From Synechococcus sp. PROS-U-1 (GTDB taxonomy: Bacteria; Cyanobacteriota; Cyanobacteriia; PCC-6307; Cyanobiaceae), in NCBI RefSeq assembly GCF_014279755.1, contig NZ_CP047951.1:372001-436000 (forward strand): 64,000 nt of DNA. Direction: 5' to 3'. How positions within the stretch are numbered: position 1 is the stretch's first letter; the number at the start of each line of letters is the position of its first letter. The notes beneath the pieces were generated by a model. The model had not been told where the DNA came from, searched no databases, and worked only from the letters and a program-made list of their open reading frames with translations. Positions 7,793-16,805 of the stretch are shown here, one piece after another. The translations under genes were made by a program, and so were the position numbers.

Positions 7793-9382
7793 ATGACAGC
7801 TCACGTGGCGCCACAACAAGAACGGGTGTTGTTGGTGCGGCTGCCCTGCAATCCGATCTTTCCGATCGGGCCGATTTATCTCGCCGATCATCTTCACAAG
7901 TGTTTTCCGGAGATGCCCCAACGCATCCTGGATCTCGCGGCTCTGCCCGTGCTGGATGTCCATCGTGTGTTGGACGCCACCGTTGACCAGTTCCAGCCAA
8001 CACTTCTTGTCTTCTCGTGGCGGGATATTCAGATTTACGCTCCTGTGGACGGACGAGGAGGCAACCCGCTTCAGAATTCGTTTGAAGTCTTTTATGCCCG
8101 CAATCCACTGAAGCGACTTCATGGAGCACTGGGTGGGCTTCAGTTGATGCGCAGTCATTACGGCGAGCTCAGCAGAAATCAGCGATTGGTGCGTCAGGGC
8201 TTGAAGCGTGCACGCCGTCACCAGTCGAACGCCAGGGCCGTTCTAGGAGGAGGAGCCGTCAGTGTTTTTTATGAACAGCTCGGCAAATCTCTGCCCAAGG
8301 GCACGATTGTTTCCGTCGGCGAGGGTGAGCCGCTTCTGGAAAAGTTGATAGAAGGCCAGTCTCTCGAGGGTGAGCGCTGCTTCGTTGTTGGTGAAACGCC
8401 ACGGTCAGGCTTGATCCATGAACAACCGGAGAGTCGTCCCAAGACCGCCTGTAATTACGACTACATCGCCTCGATTTGGCCCCAGCTCGATTGGTATCTC
8501 GAAGGCGGTGATTTCTACGTAGGTGTTCAGACCAAGCGCGGCTGCCCCCACAACTGCTGCTACTGCGTTTACACCGTGGTGGAAGGCAAACAGGTGCGCC
8601 TCAATCCTGTGGATGAGGTGGTGAAAGAAATGCGCCAGCTCTACGACCGCGGGGTGCGTGGTTTCTGGTTCACCGATGCCCAATTCATACCCGCTCGGAG
8701 ATATATCGATGATGCGAAAGAACTCTTGCGTGCCATTAAGGCCGAAGGGCTGACTGGAATCCGCTGGGCGGCCTACATCCGGGCCGACAACCTTGATCCG
8801 GAGCTGGCTCAGCTCATGGTGGAAACGGGCATGAGCTATTTCGAGATCGGGATCACGTCAGGGTCTCAGGAGCTCGTTCGCAAGATGCGCATGGGATACA
8901 ACCTGCGCACGGTGCTGGAGAGTTGTCGCATGCTTGCTGATGCTGGCTTTCGCGATCACGTCTCCGTCAACTACTCCTTCAATGTGATCGATGAGCGGCC
9001 TGAGACGATTCGGCAGACCGTGGCCTATCACCGAGAGTTGGAGACAATTTTTGGGGCTGATCTTGTTGAGCCAGCCATTTTTTTCATCGGTCTACAGCCC
9101 CACACTCATCTCGAGCAGTACGGTTTCGATCAAGGCTTGATCAAGCCGGGCTACAACCCGATGAGCATGATGCCGTGGACGGCACGGAAGCTTCTTTGGA
9201 ATCCTGAGCCGATGGGAAGCACTTTTGGCCGGGTGTGTCTCGAGGCCTTTGATCGTAATCCCGCTGATTTCGGCCGCACGGTGATGTCACTCCTGGAAAG
9301 GGATTACGGCTTGGCTCCGCTTCAAGAGGCCTTGCGGGCTCCTGTCGCCGGACGTTCGGCGCTGGCGAAAGCAGTACGTTGA
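7793..9382 (+). CDS. B12-binding-type radical SAM protein (PSII high-light acclimation family)
   Basis: 529 residues. The N-terminal ~200 residues look like a cobalamin-binding-type Rossmann region (LVRLPCNPIFPIGPIYLAD, AVLGGGAVSVFYEQL). The radical SAM core begins with GCPHNCCYCVY, giving the CxxxCxxC ligands of the 4Fe-4S cluster, followed by FWFTDAQF, RWAAYIRADNLD and YFEIGITSGSQE, typical of the partial TIM barrel. In picocyanobacteria this gene is annotated as photosystem II high light acclimation radical SAM protein; the reaction is not known. Start ATG at 7793 with GGGAG 5 bases upstream. It is divergent from psbA(D1:2) with 171 bases between, which supports a photosystem II link. Convergent with the next gene, 14 bases apart. 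Confidence 0.87.
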   Translation: MTAHVAPQQERVLLVRLPCNPIFPIGPIYLADHLHKCFPEMPQRILDLAALPVLDVHRVLDATVDQFQPTLLVFSWRDIQIYAPVDGRGGNPLQNSFEVFYARNPLKRLHGALGGLQLMRSHYGELSRNQRLVRQGLKRARRHQSNARAVLGGGAVSVFYEQLGKSLPKGTIVSVGEGEPLLEKLIEGQSLEGERCFVVGETPRSGLIHEQPESRPKTACNYDYIASIWPQLDWYLEGGDFYVGVQTKRGCPHNCCYCVYTVVEGKQVRLNPVDEVVKEMRQLYDRGVRGFWFTDAQFIPARRYIDDAKELLRAIKAEGLTGIRWAAYIRADNLDPELAQLMVETGMSYFEIGITSGSQELVRKMRMGYNLRTVLESCRMLADAGFRDHVSVNYSFNVIDERPETIRQTVAYHRELETIFGADLVEPAIFFIGLQPHTHLEQYGFDQGLIKPGYNPMSMMPWTARKLLWNPEPMGSTFGRVCLEAFDRNPADFGRTVMSLLERDYGLAPLQEALRAPVAGRSALAKAVR

Positions 9383-9396
9383 ATGTTGCAATTGCT

Positions 9397-11376
9397 TTAG
9401 GAATTAAAGCGCTCTTTTAAGGATGCTTGGATGTTGTAATCGCTCGAGAGATGTTCTCTAAGATTCGCGGCTTCTTTGGCGCTGAAGTCTGAAGGTATCT
9501 TGAATGTATTTGATTTATACCGTCTTTGATACATGTTTTTTGTGTGAACTATTTTTGCTTTGGATGCTTTGAGGAAGCTGAATTGCGATGTGATTTTTTT
9601 TATGCTTAGTTCGAAGTCGATCCCAATCTGCTCTGTGCATATCAGTGATGTTCTTGTTGGACTCATCTTGTTAATGAGGTCTTCGGTCAAGTACCAGGCT
9701 TGTCCCATGGCCATGTGGCCAAAGGCAAGGTGATGGAATCTGCTCAATTGGAGGGCTTCGTTGTGTCTTTCTGAGATTCCTCTGGCGAGTTCAAGGCAGC
9801 TTTTGTATCGAGCAAGATGCTTGCTTGCTAGCTTATGACAGTAGAAATATTGATTTAAATGATACAAGTGTTGGTCCCAGTTGAATGCTGATATCCATCT
9901 CTTGATGGGGTCGCGATTCAGTATTATCCAGTGGATATTTTCGTGGTCAGCAAACTTGTTGATGATATTTTTCAAGATAATATTTGCATCAAAGACGTGA
10001 TACTCGATGATGCATGTGCTCTCTTTTGGGAAGGATTTTCTTAGGGAGTCAAGAACGGATTCGCCGGCACATTTCCCGACATGGATGACGCATATGGTCG
10101 CTATTTCTGCGCTGTCAACTTGTTCGAGTCTCTCTGGGTTGAATCTGTCGCTTGTGAAGTGGGGAAAAATCTCGAGAGTATTGATTCCTGTTTGGATTGT
10201 TTTGTTAATCGCTGGTTGTGTCTGAGCTTGCTCGAGTGCGTTCAGTAGTTCGGATGCCTCGGTAGATGAAATGAGGTGGTGATCCTGCGCCATCGTCAAG
10301 GCTTTCTGGGTTTGTTGCAGCGCAATTAGATCGGAAATAAGTGCAACCGGGGTCTCCGTTGATGTCTCGAAGAGGATTTCCGAAATTTCGAGTGATTTCC
10401 TTCTATCGCCAATAAAGCGATAAAAGCGCCGAATGCTCTCTAAGTACTTCTGATCCCCGGCGCGCTGTCGCTTCAGTTCTTCCATGAGCTGCAGGCTCTG
10501 GTCGAGGTGCCCCAGCTCAACAAGATCTTGGGAGGCATTTATGTATCCAATTGGATTATTTGGCTCTGCCCTGATCAGCTCTCGAGCGAAATTTAACGCG
10601 ACCTCGGTTTGCTCTGATGCTCTTGCTGCATGAATGCCAGTGGTCAGAATCTTTGGGTTCTCAGGGTGATGGGTTAATCCGTTTTGGACTGTGTTGAGAG
10701 CTTCGGCGTATTGATCGAGTTTCAGATGATCCTGAGCCGCTCGGATGAAGCCGACTGGATTGTCGGGGCTGGAGTGAATGAGGTGTTGAGCGAAGAGGAG
10801 GGACTGACGGATTTGGTTCGACGCTCTTGCTGCATCAATGCCGGTCGTGAGGAGCTGTGGATGGTCTGGATGATGGGTTAATCCGTTTAAGGCTGTGTTG
10901 AGGGCTTCTGCGGGTTGATCGAGTTTCAGGTGATCCTGAGCTGCGCGGATGAAACCGATTGGATTGGCCGGTTGCTTGTCGCAGAGCGACTGAGCATGGA
11001 CCAAAGCCAGATTGAAATCCTCAAGGCTGCGGAACACCTGATTGGCGGCGGTGAGGATCCCGGGGTGATCGGGAAACAGATTTAGACCATCTTCAATATT
11101 TTTTTTGGCATCAATCTTGAAGCCAAGGGCAAGGTTCTCTTGGCTGGCTCGGATGTAGCCAACGGGTTTATTGGGGTGCTCTTTCAGCAGGGCTGCAGCA
11201 TATTTCAAGGCCTGCTTGTGGTCCTTTAGTGCCCTCTGGACGTCATTCGCACGCGTCAGAAATTGGAGATCTCGTTGATCGTCCTGGGTTGCTGTTGTGA
11301 GAATCTCAATGCAGCCCTGAAGATTGTTGACTCGTAGCTCTTTCTCAAGGAGTTCAGCCTTGTTCGGATGGCTCAT
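9397..11376 (-). CDS. TPR protein with C-terminal sulfotransferase-type domain
   Basis: 659 residues. Residues ~20-360 are tetratricopeptide-like helices with an exact 68-residue period: units start at residues 70, 138, 206 and 274 (KPVGYIRAS, NPIGFIRAA, NPVGFIRAA, NPIGYINAS). From ~425 a sulfotransferase-like domain follows: ICVIHVGKCAGESVLDSL (PAPS 5'-phosphosulfate loop) and WIILNRDPIKRWISAFNWD (3'-phosphate site, RDP..R..SAF). The fold would transfer sulfate from PAPS to a glycan or protein; the TPRs may present the acceptor. The C-terminal half is notably AT-rich. ATG at 11376, 3 bases after the CPBP gene's stop, so co-translated. No signal peptide is seen. Confidence 0.8.
   Translation of the reverse strand: MSHPNKAELLEKELRVNNLQGCIEILTTATQDDQRDLQFLTRANDVQRALKDHKQALKYAAALLKEHPNKPVGYIRASQENLALGFKIDAKKNIEDGLNLFPDHPGILTAANQVFRSLEDFNLALVHAQSLCDKQPANPIGFIRAAQDHLKLDQPAEALNTALNGLTHHPDHPQLLTTGIDAARASNQIRQSLLFAQHLIHSSPDNPVGFIRAAQDHLKLDQYAEALNTVQNGLTHHPENPKILTTGIHAARASEQTEVALNFARELIRAEPNNPIGYINASQDLVELGHLDQSLQLMEELKRQRAGDQKYLESIRRFYRFIGDRRKSLEISEILFETSTETPVALISDLIALQQTQKALTMAQDHHLISSTEASELLNALEQAQTQPAINKTIQTGINTLEIFPHFTSDRFNPERLEQVDSAEIATICVIHVGKCAGESVLDSLRKSFPKESTCIIEYHVFDANIILKNIINKFADHENIHWIILNRDPIKRWISAFNWDQHLYHLNQYFYCHKLASKHLARYKSCLELARGISERHNEALQLSRFHHLAFGHMAMGQAWYLTEDLINKMSPTRTSLICTEQIGIDFELSIKKITSQFSFLKASKAKIVHTKNMYQRRYKSNTFKIPSDFSAKEAANLREHLSSDYNIQASLKERFNS
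10558..10965 (-). repeat. Two tandem 204-bp repeats inside the TPR gene
   Basis: Copies at 10762-10965 and 10558-10761 encode residues 138-205 and 206-273. DNA identity is very high at the first part of each unit (for example QDHLKLDQ and LTHHP encoded in nearly the same bases), while flanking units at 10966-11169 and before 10558 are diverged. This indicates a recent in-frame duplication or gene conversion. Confidence 0.8.
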
Positions 11377-11379
11377 GGT

Positions 11380-12234
11380 TTAAGGCTGTTGAGATGGTTT
11401 GCCGCGCTGCATGATCGATTCGATGCGCAGCAGAAGAACGAAGGCCGTCATAGCGATGACACCTCCTAACGGGTTGGCCTGACTGCCCCCCGGACCGATC
11501 AGCCAGGTGGGGCTTTGGGGATCAAGCTCAATCAGGCCGTTCTGCAGCAGAAACCAGCCACCCACAAGTCCCCCATGCAGCCCAATGCAACCCCAGAGAG
11601 AGCCGCGGTCAATTTGACGCTGGGAAGCGAGGACCAGTCCGAGAAGGAACAGACCAGCCAGCAGTCCAATCATCGCGGTGAGGCCGAGGTTGAAGCGTGT
11701 ATGGACGAGGCTGAACACGGTGGCCTGGGCGACGGTTCCCTGACGCGAGCCGATGAAACGATTCAGTTCTGCCCATAGCCATCCCCGAAAAATCAACTCT
11801 TCAGCAAAGCCCACGCCAAAGCAGAGAAGAGCTGCATTGAACATCTGGCTCGAATCGACATGCCCCAGCCATCGTCCCCAGCCTCCGATCAGAACGATGG
11901 TCGTGATCAGTGTCAGGAGTCCAGCGGAGATCAGGAGGCCTCTTAGACACCCAATCGCGGCAGTCGGACGATTGACGGAGCCTGACTTGCCGATGCCCAA
12001 GGCGGTCCAGGGGTGTGGTGTTGACCACTTCAAGACAGCCCATCGGGGCAGCACCAGAACAAACAGCACAAAGCTCAGCACGGTTCCCGCAAGCGAAACC
12101 TCATGTGCTGACAGCCCGAGCAGCGTGAATGGAACAGCTGCAATCCAACCCAACGCGTAGAGCAGAGGAATGAACAGAACTGTGGGCAGCCAGGCTGGCT
12201 GAAGCAGGAGAAACCTGTCCAGCAATTGCGTCAT
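11380..12234 (-). CDS. CPBP family intramembrane glutamic endopeptidase
   Basis: 284 residues with about seven or eight hydrophobic segments. The CPBP (Abi/CAAX protease) motifs are present: EELIFRGW (EExxxR, catalytic Glu pair), FSLVHTRFN (FxxxHxxxN) and a later HGGLVGGWF. Members are membrane proteases or membrane scaffolds; in cyanobacteria their substrates are unknown. ATG at 12234, 4 bases after the clpS stop; the TPR/sulfotransferase gene begins 3 bases after its own stop, so dapL-clpS-CPBP-TPR looks like one transcript. Confidence 0.87.
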   Translation of the reverse strand: MTQLLDRFLLLQPAWLPTVLFIPLLYALGWIAAVPFTLLGLSAHEVSLAGTVLSFVLFVLVLPRWAVLKWSTPHPWTALGIGKSGSVNRPTAAIGCLRGLLISAGLLTLITTIVLIGGWGRWLGHVDSSQMFNAALLCFGVGFAEELIFRGWLWAELNRFIGSRQGTVAQATVFSLVHTRFNLGLTAMIGLLAGLFLLGLVLASQRQIDRGSLWGCIGLHGGLVGGWFLLQNGLIELDPQSPTWLIGPGGSQANPLGGVIAMTAFVLLLRIESIMQRGKPSQQP

Positions 12235-12238
12235 CTCA

Positions 12239-12610
12239 CTAACTTTCGGGTTCGATTGAGCTGGTCAGCCCCTTGCCCTTCAGTGTTTCGCAATAAAACT
12301 CAGCTGGCTCGATGTCACACACGATCACCAGGCCGACACCTGTGTTGTGAGCTTCCAGCATCACAGCCATGCAGTCCTGTTCGCTCAGTTGGGGCACAAC
12401 CTGCTGCAGGGTGGACACCACGTATTCCATGGAATTCACCGGGTCGTTATGGAGCAGCACCTTGTAGCGAGGTGAGCGCTTGCGAACGCGTTCCGGAGCT
12501 TTGTCCAGAACGGCAGCACCTCCTGGTTTTTGGCTGGGAGCATCCACGGCCATGACCATTGATCCGAGATTTTTGAAATCTAAGGGGAATGCGAAGGATG
12601 GGCGGCTCAT
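12239..12610 (-). CDS. clpS: ATP-dependent Clp protease adaptor ClpS
   Basis: The conserved core is intact: [20 protein letters not shown] (N-degron binding loop with Asn-Asp), then [12 protein letters not shown] and [18 protein letters not shown]. ClpS docks on the Clp unfoldase and delivers proteins with destabilising N-termini. The start given (12610) overlaps the dapL stop as ATGA and has AAGG about 6 bases upstream, giving 123 residues. Starts at 12559 or 12553 would give 104-106 residues, nearer the family's usual length, so the N-terminus is uncertain. Cytosolic. Confidence 0.92.
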   Translation of the reverse strand: MSRPSFAFPLDFKNLGSMVMAVDAPSQKPGGAAVLDKAPERVRKRSPRYKVLLHNDPVNSMEYVVSTLQQVVPQLSEQDCMAVMLEAHNTGVGLVIVCDIEPAEFYCETLKGKGLTSSIEPES

Positions 12611-13833
12611 AGAGCCTTGATGCGGGCCATGGCCTCGTCCACATTGGCGCGACTGTTGAAAGCGGACAAGCGGAAATAACCCTCTCCTGCGGCACCGAAA
12701 CCGCTTCCGGGTGTGCCAACCACATTGGCTTTGTTGAGCAGATGGTCGAAGAACCCCCAAGAGTCCATGCCCTCAGGGGTCTTGATCCAGACGTAGGGGG
12801 CATGTTCGCCGCCGTAGATAGTGAGCCCTGCTGCACTGAGTTCGCGGCGGATGATCGCGGCGTTCTCCATGTAAAAGCTCACGAGGGCCTTCACCTCGGC
12901 TTGTCCTGCTTCGGAATAAACAGCTTCAGCTCCGCGCTGAATGATGTAGCTCACACCATTGAATTTGGTGCTCTGTCGGCGGTTCCACAGCCCCCAAAGT
13001 TCAACCTCTTCGCCGGTGCTTGCCTTGCCTTTCAGCCCTTTCGGCACCACGGTGAAGGCACAGCGCGTGCCAGTGAAGCCAGCGTTTTTGGAGAAGGAGC
13101 GGAACTCGATGGCGCACTCCCTGGCTCCGTCAATCTCAAAAATGGAGTGGGGGAGTGCCGGGTCCTGGATGAAGGCCTCATAGGCCGCATCGAACAAGAT
13201 CAGTGCGCCATTGGCACGGGCGTAGTCCACCCAGGCTTGGAGTTGCTCCCTGGTGGCGACTGCACCGGTGGGGTTGTTGGGGAAACAGAGATAAATCAGG
13301 TCGACAGGTTCACTGGGAATCTGTGCTGCAAAACCGTTGTCCGCACTGATCGGGAGGTAGCTCAGGCCTGCATACCGACCAACTTCGCCGGCTTCACCGG
13401 TGCGGCCGGCCATCACGTTGCTGTCGACGTAGACCGGGTACACGGGGTCCGTAACGGCCACCTTGTTGCCCTCGCCGAGGATGTCGAGGATGTTGCTGCT
13501 GTCGCACTTCGAGCCGTCGGAGACAAAAATCTCTTCGGCAGTGATGTCGCAACCTCGGGATTGGAAGTCGTTCTTGGCGATGGCCTCCCGCAGCCAGCCG
13601 TATCCTTGTTCGGGGCCATAGCCGTGGAAACCTTCGGCTGTGCCCATCGCATCGATGGCTGTCTTCATCGCCTCACGGCAGGCGAGTGGCAAGGGCTCCG
13701 TGACATCACCGATGCCCAGGCGAATCAGCGCTGCATCGGGGTGGTCGGTGCTGAACGCCTTAACGCGTCGACCGATCTCAGGGAACAGGTAGCCCGCCTT
13801 GAGCTTGAGGTAATTGCCGTTGACCTGAACCAC
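12607..13833 (-). CDS. dapL: LL-diaminopimelate aminotransferase
   Basis: 408 residues from a GTG at 13833 ([19 protein letters not shown] follows, the standard family N-terminus; a longer frame to 13908 adds unrelated residues). DapL converts tetrahydrodipicolinate directly to LL-diaminopimelate using Glu, in lysine and peptidoglycan synthesis, the route used by cyanobacteria and plants. Fold-type I PLP residues are visible: [21 protein letters not shown], and [16 protein letters not shown] with the Schiff-base Lys. Divergent from the radical SAM gene, with 53 bases between the starts. Coupled to clpS by ATGA overlap. Confidence 0.96.
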   Translation of the reverse strand: MVQVNGNYLKLKAGYLFPEIGRRVKAFSTDHPDAALIRLGIGDVTEPLPLACREAMKTAIDAMGTAEGFHGYGPEQGYGWLREAIAKNDFQSRGCDITAEEIFVSDGSKCDSSNILDILGEGNKVAVTDPVYPVYVDSNVMAGRTGEAGEVGRYAGLSYLPISADNGFAAQIPSEPVDLIYLCFPNNPTGAVATREQLQAWVDYARANGALILFDAAYEAFIQDPALPHSIFEIDGARECAIEFRSFSKNAGFTGTRCAFTVVPKGLKGKASTGEEVELWGLWNRRQSTKFNGVSYIIQRGAEAVYSEAGQAEVKALVSFYMENAAIIRRELSAAGLTIYGGEHAPYVWIKTPEGMDSWGFFDHLLNKANVVGTPGSGFGAAGEGYFRLSAFNSRANVDEAMARIKAL

Positions 13834-13886
13834 GGAACCGGAAGCTATGTCTGCGGGGCATCTTGCCTTGTCGGCAGCTCCATACG

Positions 13887-16550
13887 ATGTCGTTAGGAGT
13901 ATGGACATCCGACGTGGTCGTCTCAGCCCTGGATCACCCGGTTGATTTTCATGCCCTGGTGGACAGCGGCATCAATAAACCCGCCCGCTATATGGGGCAT
14001 GAGTTAGGCGTCGAACCACGGGATTGGCAAGCTGCATCAGTTCGCTGGGCGCTCACCTACCCCGAAATTTATGAGGTCGGCTCCAGCAATCTCGGTCACA
14101 TCATTCTCTATTCGATCCTCAATGCTGTGCCTGGGCAGCTGTGTGATCGTGCTTATCTCCCCGCCGCCGATTTGGCCGGCCGCCTGCGGGAGCGACATCA
14201 GGCGCTGTTTGCGGTGGAAAGCCGTCGGCCCCTGCCCGCCTTCGACATTCTGGGCTTCAGCCTGAGTTACGAACTTGGCGCCACCAACATCCTCGAGATG
14301 CTGGACCTCGCCCAGGTGCCGATTCGAGCCGCCGATCGAGGCGACTTGCCGCTGGGTGATCCTGCCGCACCTCCGCTGATCTTCGCGGGCGGACCCACAG
14401 CCACCAGCAATCCAGAGCCTTACGCCCCGTTCTTTGATTTCATCGCCCTGGGCGACGGCGAGGAGCTGTTGCCTGAAATCGGCCTCGTGGTCACGCAGGC
14501 CAAAGCCGATGGATTGCCCCGATCGCAACTGCTCCGCGATCTGGCCCAGGTTCCTGGCGTTTATGTGCCTTCTCTCTACGAGGTTGGCGCGGATGGAGTC
14601 ACCCTTCAGCCGCTCCACCCTGATGTTCCGGCGCGGGTTCTCCGACGTGTAGCGACCCCGATGCCCCACTACGCCATGGGCCTGGTCCCCCATGTGGAAA
14701 CGGTGCATGACCGTCTCACGGTGGAGATTCGTCGTGGTTGCACCCGCGGCTGTCGCTTCTGTCAGCCCGGGATGCTGACGCGCCCCGCTCGGGACGTGGA
14801 ACCCGAGGCGGTGATCGAAGCGGTTGAAACCGGGATGAGACAGACCGGCTACAGCGATTTCTCGTTGTTGTCACTCAGCTGCAGTGACTACCTGGCACTG
14901 CCTGCGGTTGGAGTTGAGTTGCGCAACCGCCTTGCGGATCAGAACGTCACACTCCAGCTGCCGAGTCAGCGGGTGGATCGCTTTGATGAAGACATCGCGC
15001 ACATCCTGGGCGGAACGAGGAAAGCGGGTCTGACCTTCGCCCCTGAGGCCGGTACACAGCGACTCCGCGACATCGTCAACAAGGGCCTGACTGATGACGA
15101 CCTGCTGCATGGCATCCGCACCGCCATGCAGAACGGCTATCGCAAGGTGAAGCTGTACTTCATGATCGGCCTTCCTGGTGAGACGGATGCCGATGTTTTG
15201 GGCATTGCTGAGACCTGCGTGATGCTGCAGCAGCACTGCCGTGATCTGGGTCGCCTGAACCTGAACATCACGATCAGCAATTTCACGCCCAAGCCCCACA
15301 CGCCTTTTCAGTGGCACAGCGTCTCGACAGCTGAGTTCGAGCGGCGGCAGACCCTGCTCAGAGAGGCCTTCAGACGCTTGCGCGGTGTGAAGGTGAATTT
15401 CACCGATGTGCGGCTGTCCGCCATGGAGGATTTTGTGGGTCGCAGTGATCGCCGTCTGGCACCGGTGATTGAGGCGGCCTGGAGGGCCGGTGCCGGAATG
15501 GATGCGTGGTTTGAGTCGCTGGATCGCGCCTATGCCGCCTGGACCGGAGCTATTTCGGATGCTGGTTTGGACCGGCGTTATCGGGAGATGGAGGTCGGGG
15601 GCTGGAGTGCCGTCGCCGCCTTGGATCGGGAGGACCTAGAAGCCTTCTGTGCTCAGCCGCTCCCCTGGGATCACATCGATACCGGGATCGATAAGGCTTG
15701 GCTGACAGAAGATCTGCAACGGGCCCTTGCCGCGGCGGTTGTGCCGGACTGCTCCTTTGACGGATGCAGCAGCTGTGGTGTGTGTGGCCCGGACTTGGGG
15801 CACAACGTGGTGGTTCCTGCTCCCGAGGTGCCAACCCAAGTGCCCACGCAGGCGCCTCCCAGCGCTCGGGTGTGCCGCATCCGGGTGCGATTCGCCAAGA
15901 CGGGATCGATGGCGCTGCTCAGTCATCTTGATCTGATGCGAATGCTGGAGAGGGCCCTGCGCCGCAGTGCTCTCCCAATCAGTTTCACCGGAGGTTTTCA
16001 TCCCCTGCCACGCGTTCAAATCGCTCTAGCCCTGCCCCTCGGAGCTGAGGCCAAGAGTGAGTGGATGGATCTGGAATTCACCCGGGAACTGGAGCCAAAT
16101 CACTTCTGCAGCACGCTCCAGCCCTTGTTGCCGGAGGGGATCCAGCTGTTAGCGGCAGCCGAGGTTCCCGTGAGTGGGAAAAGCCTCTCTCAAGAACTGA
16201 CGGGTGCCGTTTGGTGTTTTGATCTCGTTCAGGACGATCAGACCCAGATCTCTGTGGACTGGAGTGCGGCTGTCGATCAACTTCTGCTGGCCAAGACCCT
16301 GGTTTGGCATGACACCGACAAGAAGGGGCGCCCTAGAGAAAGGGATTGCCGTCCAGCGTTGAAAGCGCTTCAAGTGACGAATCAGACCGCCGGTGGAGCC
16401 GCTCGTCTTCGGTTGGAAGCAGCGGTGGATGACATGGGCCGAAGTTTGCGCCCTGCTCAGATTCAGCACTGGCTTTCCGAGACCGTCGGGCAGCCCTTGC
16501 AAGTGCAACGCTTGATCCGTGAAGCCCTGATCCTCAGTGCTCAGTGCTAG
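13887..16550 (+). CDS. Radical SAM protein fused to DUF2344 (radical SAM-linked) domain
   Basis: 887 residues from ATG 13887 (a TTG at 13863 and a GTG at 13911 are alternatives). Order: N-terminal B12-binding-like region ([43 protein letters not shown]), radical SAM core with [15 protein letters not shown] (CxxxCxxC), [19 protein letters not shown] and [13 protein letters not shown], then a Cys-rich linker ([13 protein letters not shown]) and a C-terminal domain from ~residue 670 ([37 protein letters not shown]) matching the TIGR03936/DUF2344 radical-SAM-linked family. The two parts are separate neighbours in many bacteria. The reaction is unknown; tRNA or cofactor modification is often guessed. 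Located upstream of rne. Confidence 0.92.
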   Translation: MSLGVWTSDVVVSALDHPVDFHALVDSGINKPARYMGHELGVEPRDWQAASVRWALTYPEIYEVGSSNLGHIILYSILNAVPGQLCDRAYLPAADLAGRLRERHQALFAVESRRPLPAFDILGFSLSYELGATNILEMLDLAQVPIRAADRGDLPLGDPAAPPLIFAGGPTATSNPEPYAPFFDFIALGDGEELLPEIGLVVTQAKADGLPRSQLLRDLAQVPGVYVPSLYEVGADGVTLQPLHPDVPARVLRRVATPMPHYAMGLVPHVETVHDRLTVEIRRGCTRGCRFCQPGMLTRPARDVEPEAVIEAVETGMRQTGYSDFSLLSLSCSDYLALPAVGVELRNRLADQNVTLQLPSQRVDRFDEDIAHILGGTRKAGLTFAPEAGTQRLRDIVNKGLTDDDLLHGIRTAMQNGYRKVKLYFMIGLPGETDADVLGIAETCVMLQQHCRDLGRLNLNITISNFTPKPHTPFQWHSVSTAEFERRQTLLREAFRRLRGVKVNFTDVRLSAMEDFVGRSDRRLAPVIEAAWRAGAGMDAWFESLDRAYAAWTGAISDAGLDRRYREMEVGGWSAVAALDREDLEAFCAQPLPWDHIDTGIDKAWLTEDLQRALAAAVVPDCSFDGCSSCGVCGPDLGHNVVVPAPEVPTQVPTQAPPSARVCRIRVRFAKTGSMALLSHLDLMRMLERALRRSALPISFTGGFHPLPRVQIALALPLGAEAKSEWMDLEFTRELEPNHFCSTLQPLLPEGIQLLAAAEVPVSGKSLSQELTGAVWCFDLVQDDQTQISVDWSAAVDQLLLAKTLVWHDTDKKGRPRERDCRPALKALQVTNQTAGGAARLRLEAAVDDMGRSLRPAQIQHWLSETVGQPLQVQRLIREALILSAQC

Positions 16551-16805
16551 CTTGGATGGAGAGCAGGCGTTACGCCCGTCGGGCCAACCTTGTTCCGGTC
16601 TTGTCTGATCCCTACGGATATCGAGGTCCATTTCACGACTTGCGTGGCGGTCTTTTTCGCAACCCCCAAGTCTGAGTCATAGGAGTTCTTAACTCCGCAT
16701 CCTTTTGGTCTCATCGACCAGTTCAGATCTTTTAATCACCCGTGAGTGCGGACCGGCAGGTTCCACAACGGATCTGGCCCTGAATTGGGCTCAACCAGTC
16801 CTCTT

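Noticed and set aside
10558-11169. Possible CRISPR or mobile repeat
   Set aside because: It is an in-frame TPR-coding duplication with 204-bp units and no spacers.
12742-13896. 384-codon plus-strand frame opposite dapL
   Set aside because: Shadow frame; dapL is certain on the other strand.
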